From: Glycomyces luteolus
GTDB taxonomy: Bacteria; Actinomycetota; Actinomycetes; Mycobacteriales; Micromonosporaceae
Length of the DNA: 64,000 nucleotides
Reading direction: 5' to 3'
Assembly: GCF_027622875.1 (NCBI RefSeq)
Contig: NZ_JAPZVP010000011.1
Span: 1 to 64,000 of the forward strand
The position numbers and the translations under genes are program-made. How positions within the stretch are numbered: the first letter of the stretch is position 1; every line of letters begins with the position of its first letter. Of the stretch, positions 45,577-55,400 are shown in pieces. Under the pieces are notes generated by a model. It did not search any database and had not been told where the DNA came from. It saw only the letters and a program-made list of their open reading frames with translations.

Positions 45577-45624
45577 TCGACGGAGCGGACCGCCGCGCCT
45601 GATTCGACGTTCGTCGCGATCGTC

Positions 45625-46683
45625 CTATGTGTTTGATGGGGCGGGAATTTCGCCGCTGCCGCGTTCGATCAAGGTGGTGTCGACGGTGATGCGCTGTGCT
45701 GGGGAGTCGTCGCCGTCGAGTCGTGCGAATACGCGCTCGGCCGCGATGCGTCCGATGTCGTCCGGGTGCTGGGCCATCACGGTCACTCCGGGGTCCATCA
45801 GGTCGGCCAGGGCCACGTCGTCGAAGCCGATGAGGGCGGTGTCGCGGTGGCGTCCGCGCTCGCGCAGGGCGCGGAGCGCGCCGATCGTGATCAGGTTCTG
45901 CGCGCTGAAGACCGCGGTGGGCGGCTCCGGTCCGTCGAGGAGGCGCAGCAGGGCCTTGCGGGCCACCGTCTCGTCGTGGAGGTCTTCGACGATCACGGCA
46001 TCGCCGACGGGAACGCCGGCCTGGCCGAGTGCTTCGAGGAATCCGCGGCGGCGCTCCCCGGCGGTCTGGATGGCAGGGCGGTCGCCGAGGTAGGCGAGTC
46101 GTCGGTGGCCGTGGGCCAGCAGATGCCGCGTGGCCGCCGCCGCGCCCTCGGCGTTGTCACTGACGACGGCGTCGCAGGCGATCCCGGTCGGTCGGCGGTC
46201 GACGAACACCACTGGGGTGCCCCGGCGCACCTCCGGCTCCAGATAGCTCTGTTCCTGAGCGGAGGTGGTGAGGATGAGTCCGTCGACGCGGCGCCTGGTG
46301 AACGCGGCGACGGCCTCCTCCTCGCGCTCCGGGTCGTCGTCGAGGCTGGAGGCGAAGACGGCGAAGCCGCGGCCGATCGCCGCGTCCTCCACCGCGCGGT
46401 GGATGGCCCCGGCGAAGGGGTTGTCGACGCTGCTGATCAGCAGGCCGAGGGTTCGTGTGCGGCGGTCGGAACGGCGGAGGTTGCCCGCGTGCGGGTCGGG
46501 CTGGAAGTCGAGGGCGGCGGCCGCGCTCAGGACACGCCGGAGCGTCGCCGGCGCCACCGACGGTTCCCCGTTCACGACGCGCGAGACGGTCTTGACGCTC
46601 ACCCCCGCACGCTCCGCCACCTGCCGCATGGTGGAGCGGGGGCGTCCTCCGGGTGCCGGCGCCGCATTTGACAACGATGTCAC
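45625..46683 (-). CDS. LacI-family sugar repressor
   Basis: A 352-residue repressor with HTH MRQVAERAGVSVKTVSRVV and a periplasmic-binding-like ligand domain. The GTG at 46683 has GGAG eight bases upstream; an ATG at 46731 would add 16 residues. It is divergent from the sugar ABC operon and shares its operator sequence. A palindromic site covers its first codons. Confidence 0.87.
   Translation of the reverse strand: MTSLSNAAPAPGGRPRSTMRQVAERAGVSVKTVSRVVNGEPSVAPATLRRVLSAAAALDFQPDPHAGNLRRSDRRTRTLGLLISSVDNPFAGAIHRAVEDAAIGRGFAVFASSLDDDPEREEEAVAAFTRRRVDGLILTTSAQEQSYLEPEVRRGTPVVFVDRRPTGIACDAVVSDNAEGAAAATRHLLAHGHRRLAYLGDRPAIQTAGERRRGFLEALGQAGVPVGDAVIVEDLHDETVARKALLRLLDGPEPPTAVFSAQNLITIGALRALRERGRHRDTALIGFDDVALADLMDPGVTVMAQHPDDIGRIAAERVFARLDGDDSPAQRITVDTTLIERGSGEIPAPSNT
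46669..46682. promoter_or_regulatory. LacI operator O1 (overlaps repressor start codons)
   Basis: TGACAACGATGTCA is a palindrome with TGACA/TGTCA arms. It is the exact reverse complement of O2 at 46748-46761. It lies on the first codons of the repressor gene if the GTG start is right, fitting tight autoregulation. Confidence 0.7.
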
Positions 46684-46747
46684 GATTCGATCTCCAATTC
46701 TCGCCTTGCGGTTGACTATATCGGTGCTCATGCCATAGACCTGTAGG

Positions 46748-46761
46748 TGACATCGTTGTCA
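46748..46761. promoter_or_regulatory. LacI operator O2
   Basis: TGACATCGTTGTCA, identical to O1 in inverted orientation, 79 bases centre to centre. It lies 40 bases before the binding-protein start, where it could block the importer promoter; the pair could also loop DNA. Confidence 0.75.
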
Positions 46762-46800
46762 AGAGGGCTGCGGCCCTCGCACCCCGGAGGAGATTCCCCC

Positions 46801-47877
46801 ATGAATCGCACCATTCGCGGCGGATTCCGCCGCGCCCTTCCGATCGCGAGCACGCTCGCCCTGGGCGCCGCGCTGGCGCTGAGCGGATGCGGGTCCGAGT
46901 CCGACGGCGACACGATCGGCGTCTCCCTCATCGTGAAGACCACGTCGAACCCGTTCTTCGTCGCCATGCAGGAGGGCGCCGAGGCCGCCGCCGAGGATGC
47001 GGGAGTGGAGCTCTCGGTCGCGGCGGGGCAGAGCGACGGCGACGAGGAGACGCAGATCCAGGCGATCGAGAACGCCATCTCGCGCGGCGACGCCGGCATC
47101 CTCATCACCCCGAACGGCCCCGGCGTCGAGGACGCGCTCATCCGGGCGCGCGACGCGGGCCTCTACGTGATCGTGCTCGACACGCCGCCCTCGGACACCG
47201 AGGCCGCGGACATCACCTTCGCCACCGACAATTTCCTTGCGGGGCAGAAGATCGGCCAGTGGGCCGCCGCCCAGCTCGGCGGCGAGAAGGCCGTCATCGG
47301 CATGATCGACATCTTCGACGACAAGATCGTCTCCGTCGACGTCCAACGCGACCAGGGCTTCCTGGACGGCATGGGCATCGACATCGGCGACCCCGCGGTC
47401 ATCGGCGACGAGGCGTCCACCGGCCAGTACTCCGGCGGCGAGTTCGAAATCGTCGGCCACGAGGCCTCGCAGGGGGCAGAGGACGGCGGCCGCACCGCCG
47501 CCGAGAACCTGCTCAGCGCCAACCCCGACATCAACGTCGTCTACACGATCAACGAGCCCGCCGCCTACGGCGCGTACGAAGCCTTCGAGGCCGCGGGCGC
47601 CACTGAGGACCTGGTCGTCGTCTCTGTGGACGGCGGCTGCGCCGGAGTGGACGCGGTGACCGGCGGCATCATCGGCGCCACCAGCCAGCAGTATCCGGTG
47701 AAGATGGCCGAGCTCGGCGTCGAGGCCATCAAGCAGCTCGTCGACACCGGGGAGGCCCCCGAGACCACCGAAGGGCTCGACTTCTACAACACCGGCGTCG
47801 AGCTGGTCACCGACCAGCCCCACGACGGCATCGAAGCCATCACCACCGACGAGGCGAAGGAGCTCTGCTGGGGCTGA
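46801..47877 (+). CDS. Sugar ABC transporter substrate-binding lipoprotein
   Basis: A 358-residue protein. Lipobox LALSGCG near residue 35 follows a basic N-terminus. The fold is the ribose-binding (PBP1) type: TSNPFFVAMQEGAEAAA and VYTINEPAAYGAYEAF. GGAGGAG precedes the ATG. With the next two genes it forms an importer, most like the fructose (Frc) type because the ATPase has only one domain. Actual sugar unknown. Confidence 0.87.
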   Translation: MNRTIRGGFRRALPIASTLALGAALALSGCGSESDGDTIGVSLIVKTTSNPFFVAMQEGAEAAAEDAGVELSVAAGQSDGDEETQIQAIENAISRGDAGILITPNGPGVEDALIRARDAGLYVIVLDTPPSDTEAADITFATDNFLAGQKIGQWAAAQLGGEKAVIGMIDIFDDKIVSVDVQRDQGFLDGMGIDIGDPAVIGDEASTGQYSGGEFEIVGHEASQGAEDGGRTAAENLLSANPDINVVYTINEPAAYGAYEAFEAAGATEDLVVVSVDGGCAGVDAVTGGIIGATSQQYPVKMAELGVEAIKQLVDTGEAPETTEGLDFYNTGVELVTDQPHDGIEAITTDEAKELCWG

Positions 47878-47991
47878 CCCGGCCGCATCCTCAAGTCCCT
47901 CTTCGGAAATCGGTTGGGCCGGCGCGGCGGCGCGCCAGCCACCCCTCGCCCGCCGGCCCGGCCGCCCGCAGTCACGAACAACGGAGTACAC

Positions 47992-49035
47992 GTGAGTCAG
48001 CAATCCGCATCGGAGGTCCCCGCCTCCGCCCCCGACCTGGCCGAGGAGTTCCTCGACCGCACGACGCCGCTCGACCGGGTCAGGGGCGTCCTGCACCGCC
48101 ACCCGGCGATCAGCCCCGGCATCGTCCTCGTCCTCGCCGTGATCGTCTTCGGCGGCCTCAACGACCGGTTCCTCGAGCCGTCGAACCTCTCGCTCGTCAC
48201 CCAGCAGGTGGCGGTCGTCGGGACGCTCGCCCTCGCCCAGACCCTCATCATCCTCACCGCCGGCATCGACCTGTCGGTCGGCGCGGTCATGGTGCTCGCC
48301 TCCATGGTCATCGCCCAGACGACGGTCAACAACGGACTCCCGCCGCTCGCCGGACTGGGGCTCGGCCTCGCAGTCGGGCTCGCCGCCGGCGCGGCGAACG
48401 GATTCCTGGTGACGCGGCTGAAGCTGCCGCCGTTCATCGTCACGCTCGGCTCGCTCAACGTCTTCCTCGCGCTGACGCTCCTGTACTCGGGCGGCGCCAC
48501 CGTGCGCGGGCGCGACATGCCGTCGCAGCTGACACTGACCGGCGAGACGTTCGCCCTCGGCGGCGTCAACATCTCGCTCGGCGTGGTGATGATGAGCGTC
48601 CTCTATGTCGCGGTCGCGCTCATCCTCCACGGCACCGCGTGGGGCCGCCACGTGTACGCCGTCGGCGATGACCCCGAGGCCGCGCGCCTGGCCGGCATCC
48701 GGGTGAGCCGGGTGCTCACCAGCGTCTACCTTGCTTCCGGCGCGATCCTCGCGGTCGCCGCGTGGATCCAGATCGGACGGTCGAACGCCGCGTCGCCGAA
48801 CATCGGCGTCGATCTGAACCTCGATTCCATCACCGCCGTCGTCATCGGCGGCACCAGCCTCTTCGGCGGCCGCGGCGCCGTCTGGGGCACGCTGCTCGGC
48901 GCGCTCATCGTCGGCGTGTTCCGCAACGGACTCTCGCTTGCCGGACTGGATGTGCTCTGGCAGACGTTCGCAGTCGGCGTGCTCATCATCGCGGCCGTCT
49001 CGGTCGACCAGTGGATCAGGAAGGCGCGCAAGTGA
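47992..49035 (+). CDS. Sugar ABC transporter permease
   Basis: A 347-residue BPD_transp_2-type permease with about 9-10 helices. AGIDLSVGAVMVLASM and GDDPEAARLAGIRV are family signatures. GTG start at 47992 after a 110-base gap that holds no gene. Overlaps the ATPase start by 4 bases (GTGA). Confidence 0.87.
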   Translation: MSQQSASEVPASAPDLAEEFLDRTTPLDRVRGVLHRHPAISPGIVLVLAVIVFGGLNDRFLEPSNLSLVTQQVAVVGTLALAQTLIILTAGIDLSVGAVMVLASMVIAQTTVNNGLPPLAGLGLGLAVGLAAGAANGFLVTRLKLPPFIVTLGSLNVFLALTLLYSGGATVRGRDMPSQLTLTGETFALGGVNISLGVVMMSVLYVAVALILHGTAWGRHVYAVGDDPEAARLAGIRVSRVLTSVYLASGAILAVAAWIQIGRSNAASPNIGVDLNLDSITAVVIGGTSLFGGRGAVWGTLLGALIVGVFRNGLSLAGLDVLWQTFAVGVLIIAAVSVDQWIRKARK

Positions 49036-49805
49036 ACACCGACAAGACTCCGATCCTCGAAGCGCGCGGTCTGGTCAAGACCTTCGGTCGCGTCGTCGGC
49101 CTCGACGGCGTGGACCTCGAGCTCTACCCCGGAGAAGTCCTCGCGGTCATCGGGGACAACGGGGCCGGGAAGTCCACTCTGATCAAGTGCCTCACCGGCG
49201 CCGAGATCCCCGACGAGGGCGAGATCTGGCTCGACGACCGCCTGACGCGTTTCAAGGGCCCTCAGGACGCCCGCGCCCACGGCATCGAGACGGTCTACCA
49301 GAACCTGGCCCTCTCGCCGGCACTCGACATCGCCGCCAACCTGTTCCTCGGCCGCGAAGAGCGCAAACCGGGGCTGCTCGGATCGCTGCTGCGCGTCGTC
49401 GACACGAAGGGGATGCGGCGCCGAGCGAGGGCCGAATTGAGCGCCCTCGGCATCACCACGCTCCAGGATGTGACCGTCCCGGTCGAGAACCTCTCAGGTG
49501 GCCAGCGCCAAGCCGTGGCGGTCGCGCGGGCCGCGGCGTTCGGCTCCAAAGTGGTCGTTCTCGACGAGCCGACCGCGGCCCTGGGCGTGCGCGAGTCGAA
49601 CCAGGTGCTCGAACTCATCCGCAATCTCCGGGACCGGGGAGTCCCGGTCATCCTCATCTCCCACAACATGCCGCACGTGTTCGAGGTGGCCGACCGCATC
49701 CATATTCAACGGCTCGGCAAGCGCGCCGCGACGATCACCCCCGAGACCCACTCGATGACCGACGCGGTGGCCATCATGACCGGAGCCCGGGAAGCGGGGG
49801 AGTAA
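49032..49805 (+). CDS. Sugar ABC transporter ATPase, single domain
   Basis: A 257-residue ATPase: Walker A GDNGAGKSTL, signature LSGGQRQAVAVARA, Walker B VVLDEPTAAL. Ribose-type importers normally fuse two such domains; one domain is typical of FrcA. Ends the operon. The following 272 bases show no gene but contain an AT-rich promoter region. Confidence 0.87.
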   Translation: MNTDKTPILEARGLVKTFGRVVGLDGVDLELYPGEVLAVIGDNGAGKSTLIKCLTGAEIPDEGEIWLDDRLTRFKGPQDARAHGIETVYQNLALSPALDIAANLFLGREERKPGLLGSLLRVVDTKGMRRRARAELSALGITTLQDVTVPVENLSGGQRQAVAVARAAAFGSKVVVLDEPTAALGVRESNQVLELIRNLRDRGVPVILISHNMPHVFEVADRIHIQRLGKRAATITPETHSMTDAVAIMTGAREAGE

Positions 49806-50038
49806 TGAGGGTCCCCGCGTCGTGTCTCGGACGGACTCGGCGAGGCGGCTGAAGCCGCTGCGGTGGAACACCGGCGGCCCCGAGGTGCCCGCGAGCTGGA
49901 ATCTCTCGCGGGTGGCCGCGCCATCTCCTGGCGGCGAAGGAGCGGGCCCGGACCTCGGATCTGGTGGAGTGCGAGTGCATCGGGGCGCCGAAGGGCTGTC
50001 CGTTTGATTCGGTGCTCGGCACACTACTTAAGAATGCT

Positions 50039-50044
50039 TATAAT
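50039..50044 (+). promoter_or_regulatory. Candidate -10 box for the MMPL gene
   Basis: A perfect TATAAT lies 34 bases before the MMPL start in a strikingly AT-rich stretch (about 50025-50075) within GC-rich DNA. No clear -35 at 17 bases. A similar AT-rich stretch (52385-52463) precedes the megasynthase. Confidence 0.4.
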
Positions 50045-50077
50045 AGGACAAATAGGGTCTAAGTTATTATCTTCTGC

Positions 50078-52297
50078 ATGTTCGCCTTCGATACCGAAAC
50101 TGATAAAAGGGAAGTAATCGCCGTAAAGCCTCGGCGAAGGCGGTTTCGGTTCGGGGTGATCGCCGTGGCGGTCGCGGTTACGTTCCTGGCCGGCTTGGCC
50201 GGGCACGGGGTCTCCCGGTACCTGGTCAACGGTGGGATGGTCTCCTCGGAGTCGGAGTCCACACTGGCGGATGCGGCGCTGGCGGAGGGGTTCCCAGGTG
50301 CCGAGCCGAATCTCGTACTCGTGGTTCGTTCTGAGCTGCCGCTTGACGATCCGGCGGTGCGCGAGGCTGGACTCGCCCTCACCGACCGGTTGCGGAGTGA
50401 ACCGGGCGCCACTGCGGTGGCCTCGTATTGGGCTCCCGGAGGCGAGGCGCTGATCGCCGCCGACGGGAACTCCGTGTTGGTGACGGCGCGATTGCCGTTC
50501 TCGACCAGTGAGGATCGCACAGCCGCAAGGCGGCTGCTGGACGAGGTTGACGGGGCGTTCCCGCCATTGCAGGTGCAGGCGGGAGGTCCGCTGGCCGTCG
50601 CCCAGGACATCGAGGACCGGTCGGCCCACGATCTGCATCTGGCCGAGCTCTTGGCGCTGCCGCTCATGCTGCTGCTCATGCTGCTGGTGTTCCGGGGTCT
50701 GCTGGCGGCGATGCTGCCGGTACTGGTCGGCGTGATCTCGGTGGTGGGCACCTTTGCGGTCCTGCGGGGACTGACCGAGTTCATGGACGTCTCGGTCTTC
50801 GCGCTGAATATCACGACCGCACTGGGGTTCGCCATGGGCGTGGACTTCAGCCTCTTCGTGGTCAGCCGGTTCCGCGAGGAGCTCGCCGGCGGTTCGAACG
50901 TCTCCGATGCGGTGGCGGCCAGCGCACGCAGAGCGGGGCGGATCGTGGTGTTCTCCGCATCGATCTCGATCATGACCTTCGCCGGCCTGCTTGTGTTCCC
51001 GCTGGGGTTCTTGCGCTCGATCGCGATGGCGGCCATAGCGGTGATGGCCCTGGCGGCGGTCGTGGCGCTCACCGTGCTGCCCGCGCTGCTCGCGGTCTTC
51101 GGGCGGAACATCGACCGCTTCGACCCGTTCGCGAGGCTGCGACGTCCGCGGGGGATCCCAGGACGTGAGGGCTTCTGGCACCAGACGGCGTTGTTGGTGA
51201 TGCGTAGGCCGGTCGTGATCGCACTGCCGGTGGTGACCGTGCTGCTCGTGCTGGCCTCGCCATTCCGCGACGTCGCGTTCTCCCTGGGCGACGACCGACT
51301 GCTGCCCTCTTCGGCTCCTGCGTACCAGGCCACTGAGGCGTGGCGCACCGACTTCCCCTCCGCTCCGACCCGAGTGGACGTGGTTCTCGATGAACTTGAC
51401 GTCGCGGATACGGAGGCCCTTGACGGATACGCCCGGTCGTTGTCGGCGCTGCCCGAGGTGGCGTCGGTGGAAACGGCGTCCGGCCGGTACTCGGCCGGGG
51501 TGCGCCTGTCGCCCCTGTGCGACCCGGCGACCGCCCCCACCGTCCCGGACTGCGCCGGCCTCGACCGCTACGCGAGCGAGAGCGGCGTCTGGATCGCGGT
51601 GCGCAGCGAGGTCGAACCCGACTCCGCTGCCGCCGCGAACCTGGTGCGCGCGGTGCGCGCCGAACCGGCTCCCGAGCCGGTGCTCGTGGGCGGCAGCGCG
51701 GCCGAACTCGTCGACGTCAAGGCCGTGCTAGCCGAGCGCCTGCCGTGGTCCCTCACGTGGATCGCGCTGGCGATGCTGTTCCTGCTGTTCCTGCTGACCC
51801 GGAGCGTGTTCCTCCCGGCCAAGGCGATCGCGGTGAACCTGCTCAGCCTGACGGCCACCTTCGGTGCGATCGTGTTCATCTTCCAGGAGGGGCACCTCCG
51901 TTGGCTCGTCGGCGACTTCCAGGTCACCGGCACGACCAATCTGCTGATGCCGATCCTCGTGTTCTGCCTCGCGTTCGGGCTGTCCATGGACTACGAGGTG
52001 CTCCTGCTTTCGCGCATCCGCGAGGAGTACCTGCGCACGGGCGACACCGTACAGGCGACCGCGCTGGGACTGGAGCGCACCGGCTGGCTGTTCACCTCGT
52101 CGGCGGCGATCGTCGCGACGGTGACCGTCTGCCTGGCCACCTCGGGGATGACCCCGCTGAAGCTCCTCGGTGTCGGCCTCACCCTGGCCGTGCTCCTGGA
52201 CGCGACCCTCGTCAGGGCGCTACTCGTCCCGGCCGTGATGCGCTTGGCCGGGTCGGCCAACTGGTGGGCGCCGCGTCCGCTCCGCCTACGGCGGTGA
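50078..52297 (+). CDS. MMPL/RND-family lipid transporter
   Basis: A 739-residue protein with an N-terminal helix, a soluble domain, and two membrane blocks: GFAMGVDFSLFVVSRFREEL in the first and CLAFGLSMDYEVLLLSRIRE in the second, each with the Asp-Tyr/Phe type proton-relay motif. It is one of the shorter MMPL proteins. MMPL proteins flip or export complex lipids. Its place just before the PUFA-like synthase and sulfotransferase suggests it exports their product. Confidence 0.85.
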   Translation: MFAFDTETDKREVIAVKPRRRRFRFGVIAVAVAVTFLAGLAGHGVSRYLVNGGMVSSESESTLADAALAEGFPGAEPNLVLVVRSELPLDDPAVREAGLALTDRLRSEPGATAVASYWAPGGEALIAADGNSVLVTARLPFSTSEDRTAARRLLDEVDGAFPPLQVQAGGPLAVAQDIEDRSAHDLHLAELLALPLMLLLMLLVFRGLLAAMLPVLVGVISVVGTFAVLRGLTEFMDVSVFALNITTALGFAMGVDFSLFVVSRFREELAGGSNVSDAVAASARRAGRIVVFSASISIMTFAGLLVFPLGFLRSIAMAAIAVMALAAVVALTVLPALLAVFGRNIDRFDPFARLRRPRGIPGREGFWHQTALLVMRRPVVIALPVVTVLLVLASPFRDVAFSLGDDRLLPSSAPAYQATEAWRTDFPSAPTRVDVVLDELDVADTEALDGYARSLSALPEVASVETASGRYSAGVRLSPLCDPATAPTVPDCAGLDRYASESGVWIAVRSEVEPDSAAAANLVRAVRAEPAPEPVLVGGSAAELVDVKAVLAERLPWSLTWIALAMLFLLFLLTRSVFLPAKAIAVNLLSLTATFGAIVFIFQEGHLRWLVGDFQVTGTTNLLMPILVFCLAFGLSMDYEVLLLSRIREEYLRTGDTVQATALGLERTGWLFTSSAAIVATVTVCLATSGMTPLKLLGVGLTLAVLLDATLVRALLVPAVMRLAGSANWWAPRPLRLRR

Positions 52298-52463
52298 GGG
52301 CACGCGTCGCGGCCGAGGTTGATGACGGTGGCGACCTCGGCGGCGCGCTCGCGCTCTCCGCGCGGGGATCGGCTGACACCACACCAGAAAACCGGAATAA
52401 TGCTCAATTTCTGATTATACCCTTAAACCGGTATTAAATCCCATTATGGCATAATTGGGAATT

Positions 52464-55400
52464 ATGGACGCGATGCCGCACAAGCTTGCCCGCACGCCCG
52501 TCGCCGTGGTCGGCGTCGCCGGTGTCTTCCCCGACGCACCGAATGTGGGCGAGTTCTGGAACAACATCCTCGCCGGCAAGGACAGCATCGCCGAGGTGCC
52601 CGAGAGCCACTGGCGCGCTGAGGACTACTACGACGCCGACCCGCTCGCCGCCGACCGGACCTACGCCCGGCGGGGCTCCTTCCTCTCCGCCGAGACCTTC
52701 GATCCGCTCGAATTCGGCATCACTCCGCGCTCAGTCGACTCGATCGGCCTCGTCCAGCTCCTGAGCCTCAACGTCGCGCGCGACGTGCTGCGCGACGCGG
52801 GCTGCGCCGGCGCCCCGTGGTTCGACCCGGCCCGGACCGGGGTGATCCTCGGCGTCTGCGGAGCGAACTCCACTGGGAGCCCGCTCCTCGCGCGCCTTCA
52901 AGGACCGGACATCGAGCGGGCCGCGGCGGACGCCGGACTCGCCCCGCAGGACGCCGCTGAACTCTCGCGCCGGTACCTCGCCTCGCTGCCGCAGTGGACG
53001 CCCGAATCGTTCCCGGGGCTGCTCGGCAACGTCGTGTCCGGACGGATCGCGAAGCACTTCAGCCTCGGCGCAGCAAATGCCACTGTCGACGCCGCCTGCG
53101 CGAGCTCTCTCGCCGCGCTCCGCACCGCGGTCGACGAGCTCGTCCTGGGACGCGCTGACCTCATGCTCACCGGCGGCTGCGATGTCGACAACTCCGTCTT
53201 CGCGTTCATGTGCTTCAGCAAGACACCCGCCCTCTCGCCCAGCGGACGGATCCGCCCCTTCGACGCCGCCGCCGACGGCACCCTGATCGGCGAGGGCATC
53301 GGCATGCTCGCGCTCAAACGGCTCGCCGACGCCGAACGGGACGGCGACCGCGTCTACGCTGTGATCCGCGGGATCGGCAACTCCTCCGACGGGCCGGCCA
53401 CGAGCATCTACGCGCCGTGCGGCGAGGGCCAGGCCCTCGCCCTGAAGCGCGCGTACGACGACGCTGAAGTACCGGCCGCCTCCGTTTCGCTGATCGAAGC
53501 GCACGGGACCGGCACGCCGACGGGCGACAAGGTCGAGCTCGCCGCACTCAACCGGTGCCTCGACGGCGCCAGGCCCCGCTCGGTCGCGGTCGGCTCCGTC
53601 AAATCCCAGATCGGGCACACCAAGGCCGCCGCGGGAGCCGCAGGACTCATCAAGATGGCGCTGGCACTGCACGACCGGATCCTCCCGCCGCACATCAACG
53701 TGGACGAACCCTGCGAAGAGGCCCGTCGGCCCGACGCCCCGATCTACATCAGCGGTGCCGCCAGGCCTTGGATCAAGGAGCCGCAGCGACCCGTACGCCG
53801 GGGCGGCGTCTCTTCGTTCGGATTCGGGGGAGTGAACTACCACGTGGTCCTCGAAGAGCACGAAGGAGTTAGCGGTCCCGGTCGCCGAGCCGCGCGCAGC
53901 GTGCCGAAGGCATGCCTCTGGCACGCGCCCGACCCCGCGGCGCTGCTCGACCTGCTCCTCTCAGGAGCGCCGGGCGACCCCGCGGCACCGATCCCCGCCG
54001 ACCACGCCCGCATCGGGTTCACCTCTGCCGACGAGCGTGAGTACGAGGCCCTGCTCGCGGCCGCAGTCGAAGGCCTGCGCGACCACGCAGGCATCGACGA
54101 GTGGGCCCGCGACGGCGTCTACTGCCGCCGCCGCGCGATGGCGCACGGGACCCGGATCGCGGCGCTGTTCACCGGTCAGGGCAGCCAGTACCCGGATATG
54201 GGCAGAGACGCTGTGAGCGCCTTCCCTCCGGTGCGGGACGCATTCGATCGCGCCGCCCTGATCTGCCCCGACTCGCCGTCGCTGCCCGAAGTCGTGTTCC
54301 CGCTGCCGGGAACCGACCGGGACACCGCGAACGAACGGCTCCGCCGCACCGAGTACGCCCAGCCCGCCATCGGCGCGCTCGCGATGGGCCAATATCACTA
54401 CCTCACCGAACTGGGCTTCGCGCCGGACACGAGCCTCGGCCACAGCTTCGGCGAGCTGACCGCCCTCTGGGCAGCGGGCGGCCTCGACGACGAGGACTTC
54501 CTGAGGCTCGCCGCCGCCCGCGGCAGGGCGATGGCGGCTCCCGCCTCGACCGACCCCGGAGCCATGGCCGCGGTGCGCTGCACCGAGGACCGGCTCTCGC
54601 CGATCCTGAGCGCGCATCCGGATGTGGCCGTGTGCAACCGCAACGCCCCCGACGAACTGGTCGTGGGAGGCCCGACGAACGCGGTGGAGCAGATGATCGC
54701 CGACTGCAGCACGCGGGGGGTGCACGCGAAAGCGCTCCCGGTCGCAGCGGCGTTCCACACCGGACTCGTCGCCCACGCGGTCGGCGCCTTCGCCGAGGCC
54801 ACCGCTACGGCGACGTTCCGGCCACCGGTGCACCGGGTCCTGGCGGGAGCGCCCGGCGCGGCCTACGGCGAAGACGCCGACGCGAACCGGTCGACCCTGA
54901 CTTCGCAGATCACACAGCCCGTCGACTTCCAGCGGCGCATCGAGGAACTCCACGAGACCGGCCACCGAGTCTTCGTCGAGTTCGGACCGCGCGGCGTCCT
55001 CTCCGGACTCGTCGAACGCATACTCCCCGGGACGGACATCACCGTCCTTCCCACCGACATCGGCCCTCAGCGGGACGGAGCCGCTGCACTGAAGGAGGCC
55101 GCGGTGCGCCTCGCGGTCCTCGGAGTCCCCCTCGGGGACCTGAACCGGTACGACCCGCTGCCCGCCGAGCAGCCCGCGCTGTCACCGGTCGCAAGGTCCC
55201 TATGCGGCCCCAACTTCGCGGTCAACGCCGTCCGCGACGCACTCGAACCGGCCGCGCAGCCCGCGACTCCTGTCCGCCAGGGCCCGGCGCCAGCGGTCCG
55301 CCCCGACAGGCCCGCCGTCCCGCGGCCCGCGGCCGAACCGGACGGCGCCGGCCTCGCGCAGATCGCAACAGAGCATCTGGAACTCCACAACCGCTACATG

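Noticed and set aside
46759-48651. 630-codon antisense frame over the sugar importer
   Set aside because: No domains and biased composition; the importer genes on the plus strand are unmistakable.
49806-50077. Possible gene between the sugar importer and the MMPL gene
   Set aside because: Short frames on both strands are Arg/Pro/Ser-rich and unrecognised; only promoter-like sequence near 50025-50075 is supported.
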